NCBI GenBank assembly: GCA_051004015.1
Contig: JBPCKT010000026.1
Coordinates: forward strand, 1-42,032
DNA: 42,032 nucleotides
DNA from: SXOA01 sp051004015
Lineage (GTDB): Bacteria > Planctomycetota > Planctomycetia > Pirellulales > Pirellulaceae
Direction: 5' to 3'
The notes beneath the pieces were generated by a model, which was given only the letters and a program-made list of their open reading frames with translations, made no database searches and had not been told where the DNA came from. The position numbers and the translations under genes were made by a program. This document shows positions 21,852 to 32,476 of the stretch, one piece after another; positions within the stretch are counted from its first letter, which is position 1, and every line of letters starts with the position of its first letter.

Positions 21852-23834
21852 ATGTTCTGGAGCACCCTCTTTCTCGCCATTCCCGCGCTTGCCTTGGCGG
21901 CAGCCGTGTGGGGAGTGCTTCGGCGGAAGTGGTATGGAGTGTTGCCGCTGTTGGTGGTGGCCGCTGTGGCTTGGCCGTGGGACGAGAGCTGGTGGGGAAC
22001 CACAGTTGATTTTTTGGAAGGCTGCGTCAATCACTCCTCGGTGAATGATGCGATCATGCTGCTGCTGGTGTGCGGCGCTGCCATCATGTCGCTGGCGGCG
22101 CTCTGGGCTGGTTGGAGCCGCGGTTGGTGGTTCTGGCGGGCGATTGCGTTGGTAGCCGTCCCAGCCAGCTTGGCGCCGCTGGAAGCGAACGAGCTGATTC
22201 TGATTTGTCTGGTGTCGATGCCTGTTTTGGCTGCGACAGCCTGGCTCCTTCGTCGGCTGCGAGACGGACGAGTTCGTAGAGAAGAACCAGAATCTCGTCC
22301 AAGGCAAGTTTCTCTGGCAACGCTGTTCCTGGCCTTTGTGGTGCTCGGACTTTTGGCAACCGCTGTCCGTTCGGTCTTCGTGGGTCATCTGATACTGGCG
22401 GATTCCGATCTCCTCTGGTTGGCGGCGAGCATCACGGCCACGGCACTCGCCGCCGCAGCGCCGACAATGATCAGCGGGACCGGGAAAAAATGGGCAGTCG
22501 CGGGAGCATCTTTTTTGGTCGTCGGCCTGGTATCGAGGCCGTGGTTCATCTGGAATATCGATCCGTTGGGGTTGGGGAATTATTTTCGCCGCAGCCGCTT
22601 TCCCCTGATCAAATCCGCATATCTGGCGGAAAGCGAAATCTATTTCGTGATGATCGTGGTTCTGGTCTGCGGGCTCTATGCTGCTGCTGAACACTACGGG
22701 GCCAAACCGGCGGCGGGTAGGATTGCCCGCGGTGCATTCGCGCTGCTCCTGCTGGCGCTGCTCGCTCCGCTGGTCGTCATTTACCCGCAAATGCTCCCTC
22801 CGCGAATCGCCGTCACCCCGCTGCCGCCGAGCGAGGCGCACGAGACGATCATGCGGGCGGCACTGCGAACTCGAAATCTACAGGCTGAAAATGCCAAGCG
22901 CCGAAAGTTCCTGCCCGTGCTTTGGGAACTAGACAGCGCATTGCCGGCTCCCGGGCATCTGTCTCTCGATGAAAGGGCGCTCGCAGCGGAGCGCCTCGCC
23001 ACCCATCCAGCCGTCGATCCCAAGCAATCGTTGTCCCAGGAATTGATGCTGGAAATAGGACGAGCGCTCCATGAAAAGCGAGACGCGGACGCTCTTCGCC
23101 TGGCCCGATTGGAGTGGCGCGTGGGACAGACTTTTTTCGTGGGGGGAACGCTGGACGATTATGACTTTGGATTTATTTCAATCTATTATTCGGCAACTCA
23201 AACCGTGATCGTCACCGCCCCGACCTGCACCGATCAACAATGCCGGGAATTGATGCAAGAAGCGCGAGCGATTGAGCTGGCACAGCCCGATTTCCAATCA
23301 CTCAAGGATTATGACGATTACTGGCGAAACGCCAGCGTCGGCTGGCGGGACCGCCTGCATGACGCGGCGGCCTGGATGACAGGCACACCGCAAAACAGAC
23401 TGCAGCAATCGTCGAAAGAGGGTCGTGAAAAGTTGCAGGGGAGGGTACAAGCCTCGCTGCGGGTCGTGCAGTATGTGCTGGCGCTGGAGCTCTATTTCCG
23501 CGAGCAGGGGAGCTTTCCCCAGGAACTTTCCACGATCCAGACGGCATTTGAATTGCCGCCATTGACTGACCCCTACACGGACTCTGCTCCCATCTACCGC
23601 CGAACCAAAGATGGCTATTTGCTCTACAGCATTGGCGCCAACGGACGCGATGATGGCGGCAAATTTCTGGATCCCACCGAGGTCATTTATTTCGCCGATC
23701 AGCCGGACATCAAACTCGTCCCTGATCGGGCTACTTTGACGCGACAGTGGCTGCGTTACCTTCAGAACACATCCCCTCCGCCCTCGGCAACACCGAAGGC
23801 TGTTAGCGGCGATGCCAAAGAGCAGGCGAAGTAG
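21852..23834 (+). CDS. Large membrane protein with pseudopilin-like C-terminus, copy 1
   Basis: This encodes 660 residues. The first half has about eight to ten membrane helices (MFWSTLFLAIPALALAAAVWG, ATLFLAFVVLGLLATAVRS, FALLLLALLAPLVVIYP and others). The second half is soluble and ends in a GspG/pseudopilin-like pattern: RVVQYVLALELYFREQGSFP, QELSTIQTAF, DPYTDSAPIYRR, then GYLLYSIGANGRDDGGK. That C-terminal motif is common in planctomycete extracytoplasmic proteins. The start has no strong ribosome site. The following gene is a clear paralogue, so the pair arose by tandem duplication. Function not known. Confidence 0.75.
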   Translation: MFWSTLFLAIPALALAAAVWGVLRRKWYGVLPLLVVAAVAWPWDESWWGTTVDFLEGCVNHSSVNDAIMLLLVCGAAIMSLAALWAGWSRGWWFWRAIALVAVPASLAPLEANELILICLVSMPVLAATAWLLRRLRDGRVRREEPESRPRQVSLATLFLAFVVLGLLATAVRSVFVGHLILADSDLLWLAASITATALAAAAPTMISGTGKKWAVAGASFLVVGLVSRPWFIWNIDPLGLGNYFRRSRFPLIKSAYLAESEIYFVMIVVLVCGLYAAAEHYGAKPAAGRIARGAFALLLLALLAPLVVIYPQMLPPRIAVTPLPPSEAHETIMRAALRTRNLQAENAKRRKFLPVLWELDSALPAPGHLSLDERALAAERLATHPAVDPKQSLSQELMLEIGRALHEKRDADALRLARLEWRVGQTFFVGGTLDDYDFGFISIYYSATQTVIVTAPTCTDQQCRELMQEARAIELAQPDFQSLKDYDDYWRNASVGWRDRLHDAAAWMTGTPQNRLQQSSKEGREKLQGRVQASLRVVQYVLALELYFREQGSFPQELSTIQTAFELPPLTDPYTDSAPIYRRTKDGYLLYSIGANGRDDGGKFLDPTEVIYFADQPDIKLVPDRATLTRQWLRYLQNTSPPPSATPKAVSGDAKEQAK

Positions 23835-23878
23835 ATGGCGGTATCACACCTTCACAAAAACTGGAAACGCCCTCAGGT

Positions 23879-25843
23879 ATGTTTTGGATCACCCTCTTCC
23901 TCGCCATTCATGCATTCGCCTTCGCAGCGGCCGTATGGGGAGTGCTGCGCCGCAAGTGGTACGGAGTGCTTTTGTACTTGGTCGTGGTGGCGGTAGGCTG
24001 GCAGTGGGATGAGATTTGGTGGTCAGGGGCACATATGTTTTTGAAAGCCTGCGCCAACCAGTCACCCGCGAATCAAGTGATGACGCTGTTACTGGTGGAT
24101 GGGGCGGCGGTCATGGCGCTCGTCGCGCTGTGGGCCGGCTGGAGCCGCGGCTGGTGGTTCTGGCGGGCGCTGCTGCTCGTGACAGTTCCAGCCAGTTTGG
24201 CTCCGCTGGAAGCCAATGAGTTGATTTTGATTTGCCTCGTCTCGATGCCCCTCTTGGCGCTAGCGGCCTGGCTAGCCCGCTGGAGGCGGGATCGCTCCGC
24301 TCGCAACGAAGAATTAAAACCACGGACCAGTCAGGTGTCGCTGGCCAACCTATTTTTGGCCTTCGTGGTCCTCGGACTCGTCGCGATGGTTGTCCGTTCC
24401 GTGCTGGTGGGACATGTGATCTTGGCGGACCCGGGTCTGTTCTGGCTGGCGGGGAGCATCGCTGTCATGGCGGTTGCCGCCGGCTGGCCGGCAGTCACGA
24501 GAGGTAGCGGTCGAAGGTGGCTGGTCGGCGTTCCGGCGGGATGTCTTGCCGTCTGGGTATCCTGGAGGTGGTGGAACTGGAGCGGCGATCTGCTGGGGCT
24601 GGCGACCTATCTTCGGGAAAGCCGCTTTCCCGCGATGAATGACGTTTATCAACTGGAAGCCGAAATCTGTTTCTTGATCCTTGTCGGCCTGTGCTGCGGA
24701 CTTTATTCCGCGGCAGAGCGCTACCAGGCCAACACGCCCAAGGGCCGTTTAGCTCGCGCCGCGCTGGCGTTGTCGATCCTAGCGCTGCTCGCGCCGCTGC
24801 TCGCCGTCTACCCAGCCGTGCTGCCGCCCCATTCGAACGTAACCGCGCTCCCGCCAAGCGAGGCTCCCGAGACGATTATGCGGGCAGGGGTGCGAATCCA
24901 GCGGCTCGAATTCGAAAATGCGAACCGCGGAAAATTCCTGGCCGCCTTTTTCGAGCTTGACCGCGCATTGCCCAGATCAGGCCACGTCACGCATGATCCG
25001 CGGCAACTGGCGCGGCAGCGCCTCTCCACCACCTTCTTGATGGATCCGAAGGTGTCGCTCTCAAAAGAATTGTGGCTGGAAATGTCGAGAGCTCTACACG
25101 AGGGGCGAGATGCCGATGCGCTTCGTCTGGCGCGCTTGCAATGGCGTGTGGGAAAGACGTTTTATCTTGGGGGAACGCTGGATGACTATCATTACGGCGC
25201 AGGCAACCAGAACTTCGCAAATTGGACCGTTATCGCACTGGCTTCCCAGGTCAGCGAGCAAGAGCGCCGCGAACTACTCCGGGAAGTGCGAGCTCTTGAG
25301 CAAGCGGAACCGGCGTTGCAAACGATTCTAGATTATGACGCTTATTGGCAGAGCGTTAGCGTCGGCTGGCGCGACCGCCTGCATGATGCCGCTGCCTGGC
25401 TAACGGAATCGGAAAGCAGCAGGTTGCGGAACTCGCCGACCGTGGACGTGGGGGTGGGTCCGCGCGGTCAGTTAAGGACGCTGCAGTATGTGTTAGCCCT
25501 GGAACTCTATCGCGGGGAACATGGTCGATTTCCCCAGGAGCTTTCCACCGTTCAGGCCGCATTCGAACTGCCGCAACTCTTCGATCATTACACGGATTCG
25601 GCACCCATTTACCGGCGGAACGGCGATGGTTATCTTCTCTACAGTGTTGGTCATGATGGGCAGGATGACGGGGGGAAATTTTGGACGGAAAGCAAGCCGA
25701 TTCCTCGGTCAGAAAATTTCGATATTGACCTTGTTTTCGACCGTGAATTTCTGGCCGGCCCATGGCGATATGAAATGAAGAACTCGCCATTGGCTTCGGG
25801 TTCGGCAGCTCCGCCAAATCCCCAACCAGCCGTAGCGAAGTAA
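23879..25843 (+). CDS. Large membrane protein with pseudopilin-like C-terminus, copy 2
   Basis: The 654-residue paralogue of the preceding gene starts 44 bp after it. It is co-linear throughout: MFWITLFLAIHAFAFAAAVW, the helix PASLAPLEANELILICLVSM (almost identical in both), the juxtamembrane LPPSEAPETIMRAG and the C-terminal YVLALELYRGEHGRFP, IYRRNGDGYLLYSVGHDGQDDGGK. The loops and the segment before the C-terminal domain differ most (for example VGPRGQLRTLQ here). Conservation is highest in membrane helices and the pseudopilin-like end, which suggests those parts are under selection. A Pro/Ala tail closes it. Function not known. Confidence 0.75.
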   Translation: MFWITLFLAIHAFAFAAAVWGVLRRKWYGVLLYLVVVAVGWQWDEIWWSGAHMFLKACANQSPANQVMTLLLVDGAAVMALVALWAGWSRGWWFWRALLLVTVPASLAPLEANELILICLVSMPLLALAAWLARWRRDRSARNEELKPRTSQVSLANLFLAFVVLGLVAMVVRSVLVGHVILADPGLFWLAGSIAVMAVAAGWPAVTRGSGRRWLVGVPAGCLAVWVSWRWWNWSGDLLGLATYLRESRFPAMNDVYQLEAEICFLILVGLCCGLYSAAERYQANTPKGRLARAALALSILALLAPLLAVYPAVLPPHSNVTALPPSEAPETIMRAGVRIQRLEFENANRGKFLAAFFELDRALPRSGHVTHDPRQLARQRLSTTFLMDPKVSLSKELWLEMSRALHEGRDADALRLARLQWRVGKTFYLGGTLDDYHYGAGNQNFANWTVIALASQVSEQERRELLREVRALEQAEPALQTILDYDAYWQSVSVGWRDRLHDAAAWLTESESSRLRNSPTVDVGVGPRGQLRTLQYVLALELYRGEHGRFPQELSTVQAAFELPQLFDHYTDSAPIYRRNGDGYLLYSVGHDGQDDGGKFWTESKPIPRSENFDIDLVFDREFLAGPWRYEMKNSPLASGSAAPPNPQPAVAK

Positions 25844-26054
25844 AACCCCCGAACCTTCTGCTACCACTCTCCCTCCTTGTTTCCGTCCCGGTCCTGCTAA
25901 AGTCTGACGGTAAAACGAGTTGCGCTGGACCTAATGCAAAAGTCCTCGCCCCTAGCGGCCTTTTGCGGCGGGAATGTTTGCATCGTTTCCGCCCGTCGGT
26001 TAGAATTCCCAGCCGGTTGGAGAGAATGCAGGCCGCGGTAAAAGGAGGTTGCCA

Positions 26055-26285
26055 ATGCCCACAGCTCATTTCTTTCAGGAGTGCCCGACTTGCGGTCGGC
26101 ACGTGCGGATCAAGGCGGAATATTTGGGGCGGCGGATGAGCTGCCTGCATTGCCAGGGTGAATTCACCGCCACGGACGCCGAATCGCGCTTCGATGCCGC
26201 CCCCAGCCGGGCCAGCGGGCTGCGGCGGGCCATGGAATCGCTGCTAAGCATCGCCCCGCCGGCGATGGTGCCACAAACGCGATAG
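26055..26285 (+). CDS. Small zinc-ribbon protein
   Basis: The 76 residues contain ECPTCGRHVRIKAEYLGRRM followed by SCLHCQGEF. This is the two-CxxC ribbon with the pattern CPxCG-x-x-x-R-x-x-x-x-x-x-G-x-x-x-x-C-x-x-C that planctomycetes use at the N-terminus of many proteins. Here nothing but a short helical tail follows. A perfect AAAGGAGG (26041-26048) sits 6 nt before the ATG at 26055, so it should be well translated. It stands alone between the tandem membrane genes and the MsrP-like gene on the other strand. Its function is unknown. Confidence 0.75.
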   Translation: MPTAHFFQECPTCGRHVRIKAEYLGRRMSCLHCQGEFTATDAESRFDAAPSRASGLRRAMESLLSIAPPAMVPQTR

Positions 26286-26299
26286 GTGGGCTTCACGTT

Positions 26300-26349
26300 G
26301 GAGTTCCGCCTTCAGGCGGCAATAGGATTCCGCCTAAAGGCGGGACTCC
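26300..26349. repeat. Inverted pair of GGAGTTCCGCCTTCAGGCGG-type repeats
   Basis: GGAGTTCCGCCTTCAGGCGG (26300-26319) faces CCGCCTAAAGGCGGGACTCC (26330-26349) across 10 bp. It can fold as one hairpin or two, and ends 3 bp from the stop codon of the minus-strand msrP-like gene. It may serve as terminator for both converging genes. A related single copy is at 12464-12484. Confidence 0.75.
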
Positions 26350-26351
26350 AG

Positions 26352-27338
26352 CTAGGGATAAAGTCCCGCCACGTACCTCCCATAACCGTTGTACTTCTCC
26401 GTCGGCCGGTGCTCGCCACTGCCGAGCATTCTTTCGAAGGATTGGTCCCAGGGGCGCGGGACATCGGGATCGACGTTACTTTCAAACGGATACGCCGACG
26501 GATTGAGCGTGTTCCAGAACGTCGCCGGCTCGCTGCCGATGAGCTCGATCGACACGATGGATTTGGCCGATTTGTAGCCGTATTTCCAGGGCACCACGAG
26601 GCGGATGGGTGCGCCGTGTTGCTTGAGCAGCGGCCGGCCGTAAACGCCCACGGCGAGCAGCGGGAGCGAGTTCATCGCTTCGGCCAGCGTCAGCCCTTCG
26701 GTATAGGGCCAGGGATAGGAATTCTTCGCCGCCTGATTGGGAGCTTCGCGGGGGCGCTCGAATGAGGTCACTCGAATGTGCGTGGCCTGCGACAGCGGGT
26801 CCGCCGCCTTGAGCACGGCGGCCAGCGGCACGCCGGTCCACGGAACGGCCATCGCCCATTTCTCCACGCAGCGGTGCCGATACTGCCGCTCCACCATTTC
26901 GCTTTGGAAGCGGCGATGGAATTCGCCCAGGTCGAGCTTGAGCGGATTGCGGCAAAGCCCGGTGACCGAGAGTGTCCAAGGATCTGGCTGAAACGCGCCG
27001 ACATATTTCCAGCACCACTTGAGCGAGCTAAACTCAAAGAAGTTCGTATAGCGGGCGGCTGCAGCTTCCGCCGTTTGCGGCCTGCCGTATTCAAACCGCT
27101 CGTCTCGCGTCGCTGGAAAATAGGCCGCATACTTTGCCTCGGCCTCCGGCGACCATTTTCCCGCCGCAATCACCTCCTGGTCGTTCCCTTGCAGCCCGGC
27201 ATAAATGCCGTAACCCGCCGCGGCCGCCAGCGCTCCACCCCCCGCCGCCAGCAGCCATTTTCGCCGGCTGTGAAAGATTTTTTCCGGCGTTTCCCGGCCT
27301 CCCTTTGGGGCGAGCGGGTCAACCTGGTGGATAAACAT
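26352..27338 (-). CDS. msrP: MsrP/YedY-like molybdopterin oxidoreductase, Tat-exported
   Basis: The 328 residues run from the ATG at 27338. A twin-arginine signal (SRRKWLLAAGGGALAAAAG, residues 24-42) is preceded by an unusually long N-region, as in YedY/MsrP. The molybdenum-ligating cysteine is C157 (RHRCVEKWAMAVPWTG); the family's APIRLVVPWKYGYKSAKSI and GYGRY segments are present near the C-terminus. MsrP repairs oxidised methionines of periplasmic proteins using electrons from the membrane cytochrome MsrQ. No msrQ gene is next to it, so it may use another donor. Export and cofactor binding are read from sequence; substrate is inferred. Confidence 0.9.
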   Translation of the reverse strand: MFIHQVDPLAPKGGRETPEKIFHSRRKWLLAAGGGALAAAAGYGIYAGLQGNDQEVIAAGKWSPEAEAKYAAYFPATRDERFEYGRPQTAEAAAARYTNFFEFSSLKWCWKYVGAFQPDPWTLSVTGLCRNPLKLDLGEFHRRFQSEMVERQYRHRCVEKWAMAVPWTGVPLAAVLKAADPLSQATHIRVTSFERPREAPNQAAKNSYPWPYTEGLTLAEAMNSLPLLAVGVYGRPLLKQHGAPIRLVVPWKYGYKSAKSIVSIELIGSEPATFWNTLNPSAYPFESNVDPDVPRPWDQSFERMLGSGEHRPTEKYNGYGRYVAGLYP

Positions 27339-27393
27339 GTCGGCGAGTCCCCCGAAACGACGGTGCAGCATTCATTATAACGGGGGAACAGCC

Positions 27394-27471
27394 CACTAAC
27401 CCGAAGCGCCAGCGAGGTAGTTCCAATCGAAGGGAAGGAGCGGACTTCCTCGCTAGCGCTTCGGGTTAGTG
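27394..27471. repeat. Inverted pair of REP-like repeats upstream of msrP
   Basis: CACTAACCCGAAGCGCCAGC... (27394-27424) and the inverted copy ending GCGCTTCGGGTTAGTG (27442-27471) are separated by 17 bp and can form a stem of about 29 bp with mismatches. They lie in the roughly 400-bp gene-free stretch 27339-27737. The variant core is GAAGCGC instead of the GACGCGC seen in the other copies. Confidence 0.8.
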
Positions 27472-27678
27472 AAGATATTCCGTCTACGAAGAGATGCGGA
27501 GATTTTCCGCTCAATCCGCGCCGGCCGGAAATCATGGCTTTGCCGCCGTTGACGGGACGATGGAAGTTCCTGCCGACAACCTCGGCCCCACCTTCCGCCC
27601 ACCACCCGCGCCTGCTCGCCAGAAGCCTTCGGCTTCGACCGGCCCTCCCCTGGCCCGTCCGCTGGCAGGCCCGCCCGC

Positions 27679-27711
27679 ATGGGCCCAGCTCTCCCCCGGA
27701 GCTGGGCCCAT
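27679..27711 (-). terminator. 13-bp perfect hairpin after the cysteine desulfurase gene
   Basis: ATGGGCCCAGCTC (27679-27691) pairs exactly with GAGCTGGGCCCAT (27699-27711) around a 7-nt loop, 27 bp beyond the minus-strand stop at 27738. On the minus strand no T-run follows; on the plus strand TTTCTTT partly does. It is most likely a terminator or mRNA 3'-end stabiliser of the desulfurase transcript. Confidence 0.6.
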
Positions 27712-27737
27712 TTCTTTGCGCGGAGTGGGAACGCGAT

Positions 27738-28952
27738 CTACTGGGAGGCCATGCTGCTGAGTTGGCGAAGGCGGTGGACGGTCGTGGCGGTCGCGGTGAC
27801 GGCGAAGTCGATTTCTTCGGCAGTGGTGAAGCGGCCGAGGCCGAAGCGGAGGCTCGCGCGGGTGAGGTCTTCGGAAAGGCCGAGAGCCCGCAGGACGTGG
27901 CTGGGTTCCGGGTTGGCGCTGGTGCAGGCGCTGCCGCTGCTGACAGCGACATCCTTCATATTGATGAGCAGGGCCTCGCCATCCACGAAGGGGAAGGCGC
28001 AGTTGAGGTTGCCGGGGAGACGGATGAGCTTGTCCGCACCGGTTGGCTGCTGATTCCACTCGGGTCCATTGAGCAGCACGTCCGGCACGTCTCGTCGCAA
28101 GCCATCCCAGAGTCGCTGCCGGAGCGTGGAGAGACGACTGATTTCCGCCGGCATTTCCGCCAGGCACAGTTCCAGCGCCTGGGCGAAGCCGACAATACCG
28201 GGAACGTTGAGGGTGCCGCTGCGAAGGCCCCCTTCTTGGCCGCCGCCATCGAGGAGCGGTTCCAGGCGGACGCCGGGCGAGCCCCGGCGGACATAAAGAG
28301 CGCCGACTCCCTTGGGACCGTAGATTTTGTGGGCAGTGAAGCTCATGAGGTCCACGCCGAGCTGCCGCACGTCCACCGGAATTTTGCCGACCGCTTGGGT
28401 TGCGTCGCAGTGCAGCAGGACCCCTTTTTCCTTGCAAATGCGGCTGATGGCGTGAATATCCTGCAGCATGCCGATCTCGTTATTGGCGAGCATGACGCTT
28501 ACAAAGAGCGTGTCGTCCCGGAGAGTGCCTGCCACTTGCTCTGGATGCAGTAACCCCGCGATGGGGCCGCCGGTTTGTTCCACCGGCAACAGCGTGACTT
28601 CAAAGCCCTTTCGCGCCAACCGGCGAAGCGGGTCGAGGACTGCTTTGTGCTCCGTGGTGACGCTGACAATGTGGTTGCCACGGCGGCGAGTCCGCTCGGC
28701 CAAGCCGCGAAGAGCCAGGTTGTTGCTCTCGGTCGCCCCGCTCGTGAAAACAATTTCCCGCGGCGAGCAGCCGATGCCGGCGGCAATCAACTCACGCGAT
28801 TGGTCGACAGCGACCTTGGCCTCATGACCAAAGCTATGGCTGGTGCTCCCCGCATTGCCAAATCGCCGCGTGAAGAACGGCAGCATCGCCTCGAGCGCGC
28901 GCGGGTCCACCGGCGTGGTGGCGTGGTTATCGAGGTAGATGGGAAGTTCCAT
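27738..28952 (-). CDS. iscS: Cysteine desulfurase, NifS/IscS type
   Basis: The 404-residue PLP enzyme starts MELPIYLDNHATTPVDPRAL. PLP-binding features are TSGATESNN, TTEHKAVL with the PLP-stacking His, HCDATQAVGK and the Schiff-base lysine K209 (SFTAHKIYGPKG). The active cysteine is C343 in SSGSACTSANPEPSHVLRAL, the long flexible loop typical of class I (NifS/IscS) desulfurases. It moves sulfur from cysteine to iron-sulfur scaffold or tRNA-thiolation proteins. No iscU/iscA genes adjoin it, so the pathway role is open; the symbol is by family. A start at 28982 would add residues encoded by a repeat and is rejected. Confidence 0.92.
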   Translation of the reverse strand: MELPIYLDNHATTPVDPRALEAMLPFFTRRFGNAGSTSHSFGHEAKVAVDQSRELIAAGIGCSPREIVFTSGATESNNLALRGLAERTRRRGNHIVSVTTEHKAVLDPLRRLARKGFEVTLLPVEQTGGPIAGLLHPEQVAGTLRDDTLFVSVMLANNEIGMLQDIHAISRICKEKGVLLHCDATQAVGKIPVDVRQLGVDLMSFTAHKIYGPKGVGALYVRRGSPGVRLEPLLDGGGQEGGLRSGTLNVPGIVGFAQALELCLAEMPAEISRLSTLRQRLWDGLRRDVPDVLLNGPEWNQQPTGADKLIRLPGNLNCAFPFVDGEALLINMKDVAVSSGSACTSANPEPSHVLRALGLSEDLTRASLRFGLGRFTTAEEIDFAVTATATTVHRLRQLSSMASQ

Positions 28953-28957
28953 GTAAC

Positions 28958-29086
28958 CCAAATCAGAAATCTCAAATCTCAAACAAGTTCAAATTGGGAA
29001 ATTCGGAAATTCGGGAAATCAGAAACTCCGATTTCCAACTTCCTGCTTCTCAATTCCCATTTGTTTGAGATTTGAGAATTCCAGGT
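28958..29086. repeat. AT-rich repeat block with 16-bp perfect inverted repeat
   Basis: CTCAAATCTCAAACAA (28971-28986) is the exact reverse complement of 29061-29076. Between them lie short iterations (GGGAAATTCGGAAATTCGGG). The block fills the gap between rsgA and the cysteine desulfurase gene and is much richer in A and T than its surroundings. It probably separates the two transcripts; a dispersed repeat is likely. Confidence 0.7.
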
Positions 29087-29098
29087 TCTTATTTCTGC

Positions 29099-30220
29099 TC
29101 AAACCATATCTCCGGCGAAAAGGTGGCAATAGCTCTCGTACCGCCGCACGTCGAGGCGGCCGTCGGCGACGGCGTTTTTCACTCCGCAGTCGGTTTCGTG
29201 GGTGTGGGTGCAGTCGGGGTAGCGGCAAAGGTTGATGTAGGGGCGCAAGTCGCGGTAGTAGCCGGCGACCTCCTCGGCAATCACGTCCCAAAGCTGGAAC
29301 TGGCGGATGCCGGGCGTATCGACCACGTAACCACCCGCAGCCAGCGGAATCAGCCGGGCGGAAGTGGTGGTGTGCTTTCCCTTTTGGTTTTCCTCGCTGA
29401 TCTCGCCGACCTTCAGCCCCAGTCCTGACTCGATGGAGTTAAGAAGCGAGGATTTGCCCACGCCGCTCTGCCCAGCGACAACACTCGCCTTCCCCGCCAG
29501 CAACCTGCGAAGCTGTTCCATGCCGATGCCGCGCTCGGCGGAAACGAGCAACACCTGATAACCCATCTGGCCGAATACGCCGGCCAGCGGCTGAAGGTCC
29601 GCGGGCTCGACGAGGTCAATCTTGTTGATGCAAAGGATGGGGCGGACCCGGTTGCGCTCCGCTTCGACCAGCATTCGGTCGATCAAGTTCGGCTTAAGGG
29701 CGGGTTCAGCAGCGCTCGTCACGATAACCACCTGGTCGACATTGGCCACCAGCACGTGCTGTCGCTTGCGGCTGGTGCGGCAGAGGACGCTGCGTCGCGG
29801 CTCAATCCGCTCGATGAGGCCGTTCTCCACGCCGTCCTGGCGGAAGTAGACAATGTCTCCGGCGACCACCACATGCCGCTGGTCGGTGCTCATGTTCTTG
29901 AGGACGCGGCGAGTGGCACAGCGGAAGAGTCGCCCGTCGTCGGTGCGGACCTGGCTGGCGAGGCCGAAGACCGCGAGAACGCGGCCTCGCAGCGAGCCGT
30001 GTCCAATATCCCGCAGGACGGAGAGACCGGAGCCTTCGTCACCGTCCTGCCCTACAATCGTTCGCTTGCGGGTAAGCTCTCCTTTGCCGCTCACCCGCTC
30101 GGAAGATACCAGCCGGTCTTCGGCCCGGTCGTCCTGAGCCAGCTCGCGCGTGAGGTCTCCGCGGCGGGCTTTGCCTTGATGCCCCTTGCGGAAGTCAGCG
30201 CGGATTTTACGTTTGGCCAT
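29099..30220 (-). CDS. rsgA: Ribosome small subunit-dependent GTPase A
   Basis: The 373 residues start at the ATG at 30220, 8 bp after ftsH's stop. A basic N-terminal extension (MAKRKIRADFRKGHQGKARR) leads to an OB-fold (about 75-145). Then comes a circularly permuted GTPase with the motif order G4-G1-G3: NKID (199-202), GQSGVGKSSLLNS (250-262) and DTPG (301-304). The C-terminal zinc finger has C332, C337, H339 and C345 (CRYPDCTHTHETDC). RsgA checks late 30S maturation and releases maturation factors on GTP hydrolysis. Longer in-frame starts run across ftsH and are not real. Close linkage to ftsH suggests co-transcription. Confidence 0.93.
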   Translation of the reverse strand: MAKRKIRADFRKGHQGKARRGDLTRELAQDDRAEDRLVSSERVSGKGELTRKRTIVGQDGDEGSGLSVLRDIGHGSLRGRVLAVFGLASQVRTDDGRLFRCATRRVLKNMSTDQRHVVVAGDIVYFRQDGVENGLIERIEPRRSVLCRTSRKRQHVLVANVDQVVIVTSAAEPALKPNLIDRMLVEAERNRVRPILCINKIDLVEPADLQPLAGVFGQMGYQVLLVSAERGIGMEQLRRLLAGKASVVAGQSGVGKSSLLNSIESGLGLKVGEISEENQKGKHTTTSARLIPLAAGGYVVDTPGIRQFQLWDVIAEEVAGYYRDLRPYINLCRYPDCTHTHETDCGVKNAVADGRLDVRRYESYCHLFAGDMV

Positions 30221-30228
30221 GCGCGTTA

Positions 30229-32292
<2,064 letters not shown>

Positions 32293-32398
32293 GCGTGTCT
32301 TGGACGCCGGCTGGAAAAATACTTCCAGGCCGGCAGTTACGCCTCCATTTTATCCCCCCGGAGCGTGATTGGGCAGTCCTGAAACTGGCGCGGCGAAC

Positions 32399-32476
32399 GG
32401 GGTCGGGAAGGGTTTTCGCCGCGAGTGAGCAATGATGCTCGAATCCGTGTTGCCCGCGAAAACTCTTCCCGACCCC
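32399..32476 (-). terminator. 21-bp near-perfect hairpin immediately after the propeller-heme gene
   Basis: GGGGTCGGGAAGGGTTTTCG (from 32399) pairs with 32456-32476 (ending TTCCCGACCCC) with a single G-T style mismatch over 21 bp; a small inner hairpin (GAGCA/TGCTC) lies in the loop. The right arm touches the stop codon of the minus-strand gene at 32477. It ends that transcript or stabilises it before ftsH's promoter; its strength and position also fit a dispersed palindromic repeat. Confidence 0.6.

Noticed and set aside
28953..28982. Upstream start for the cysteine desulfurase
   Set aside because: The extra ten residues are encoded by the AT-rich repeat; the family start MxLPIYLDNHATTP fits the ATG at 28952.
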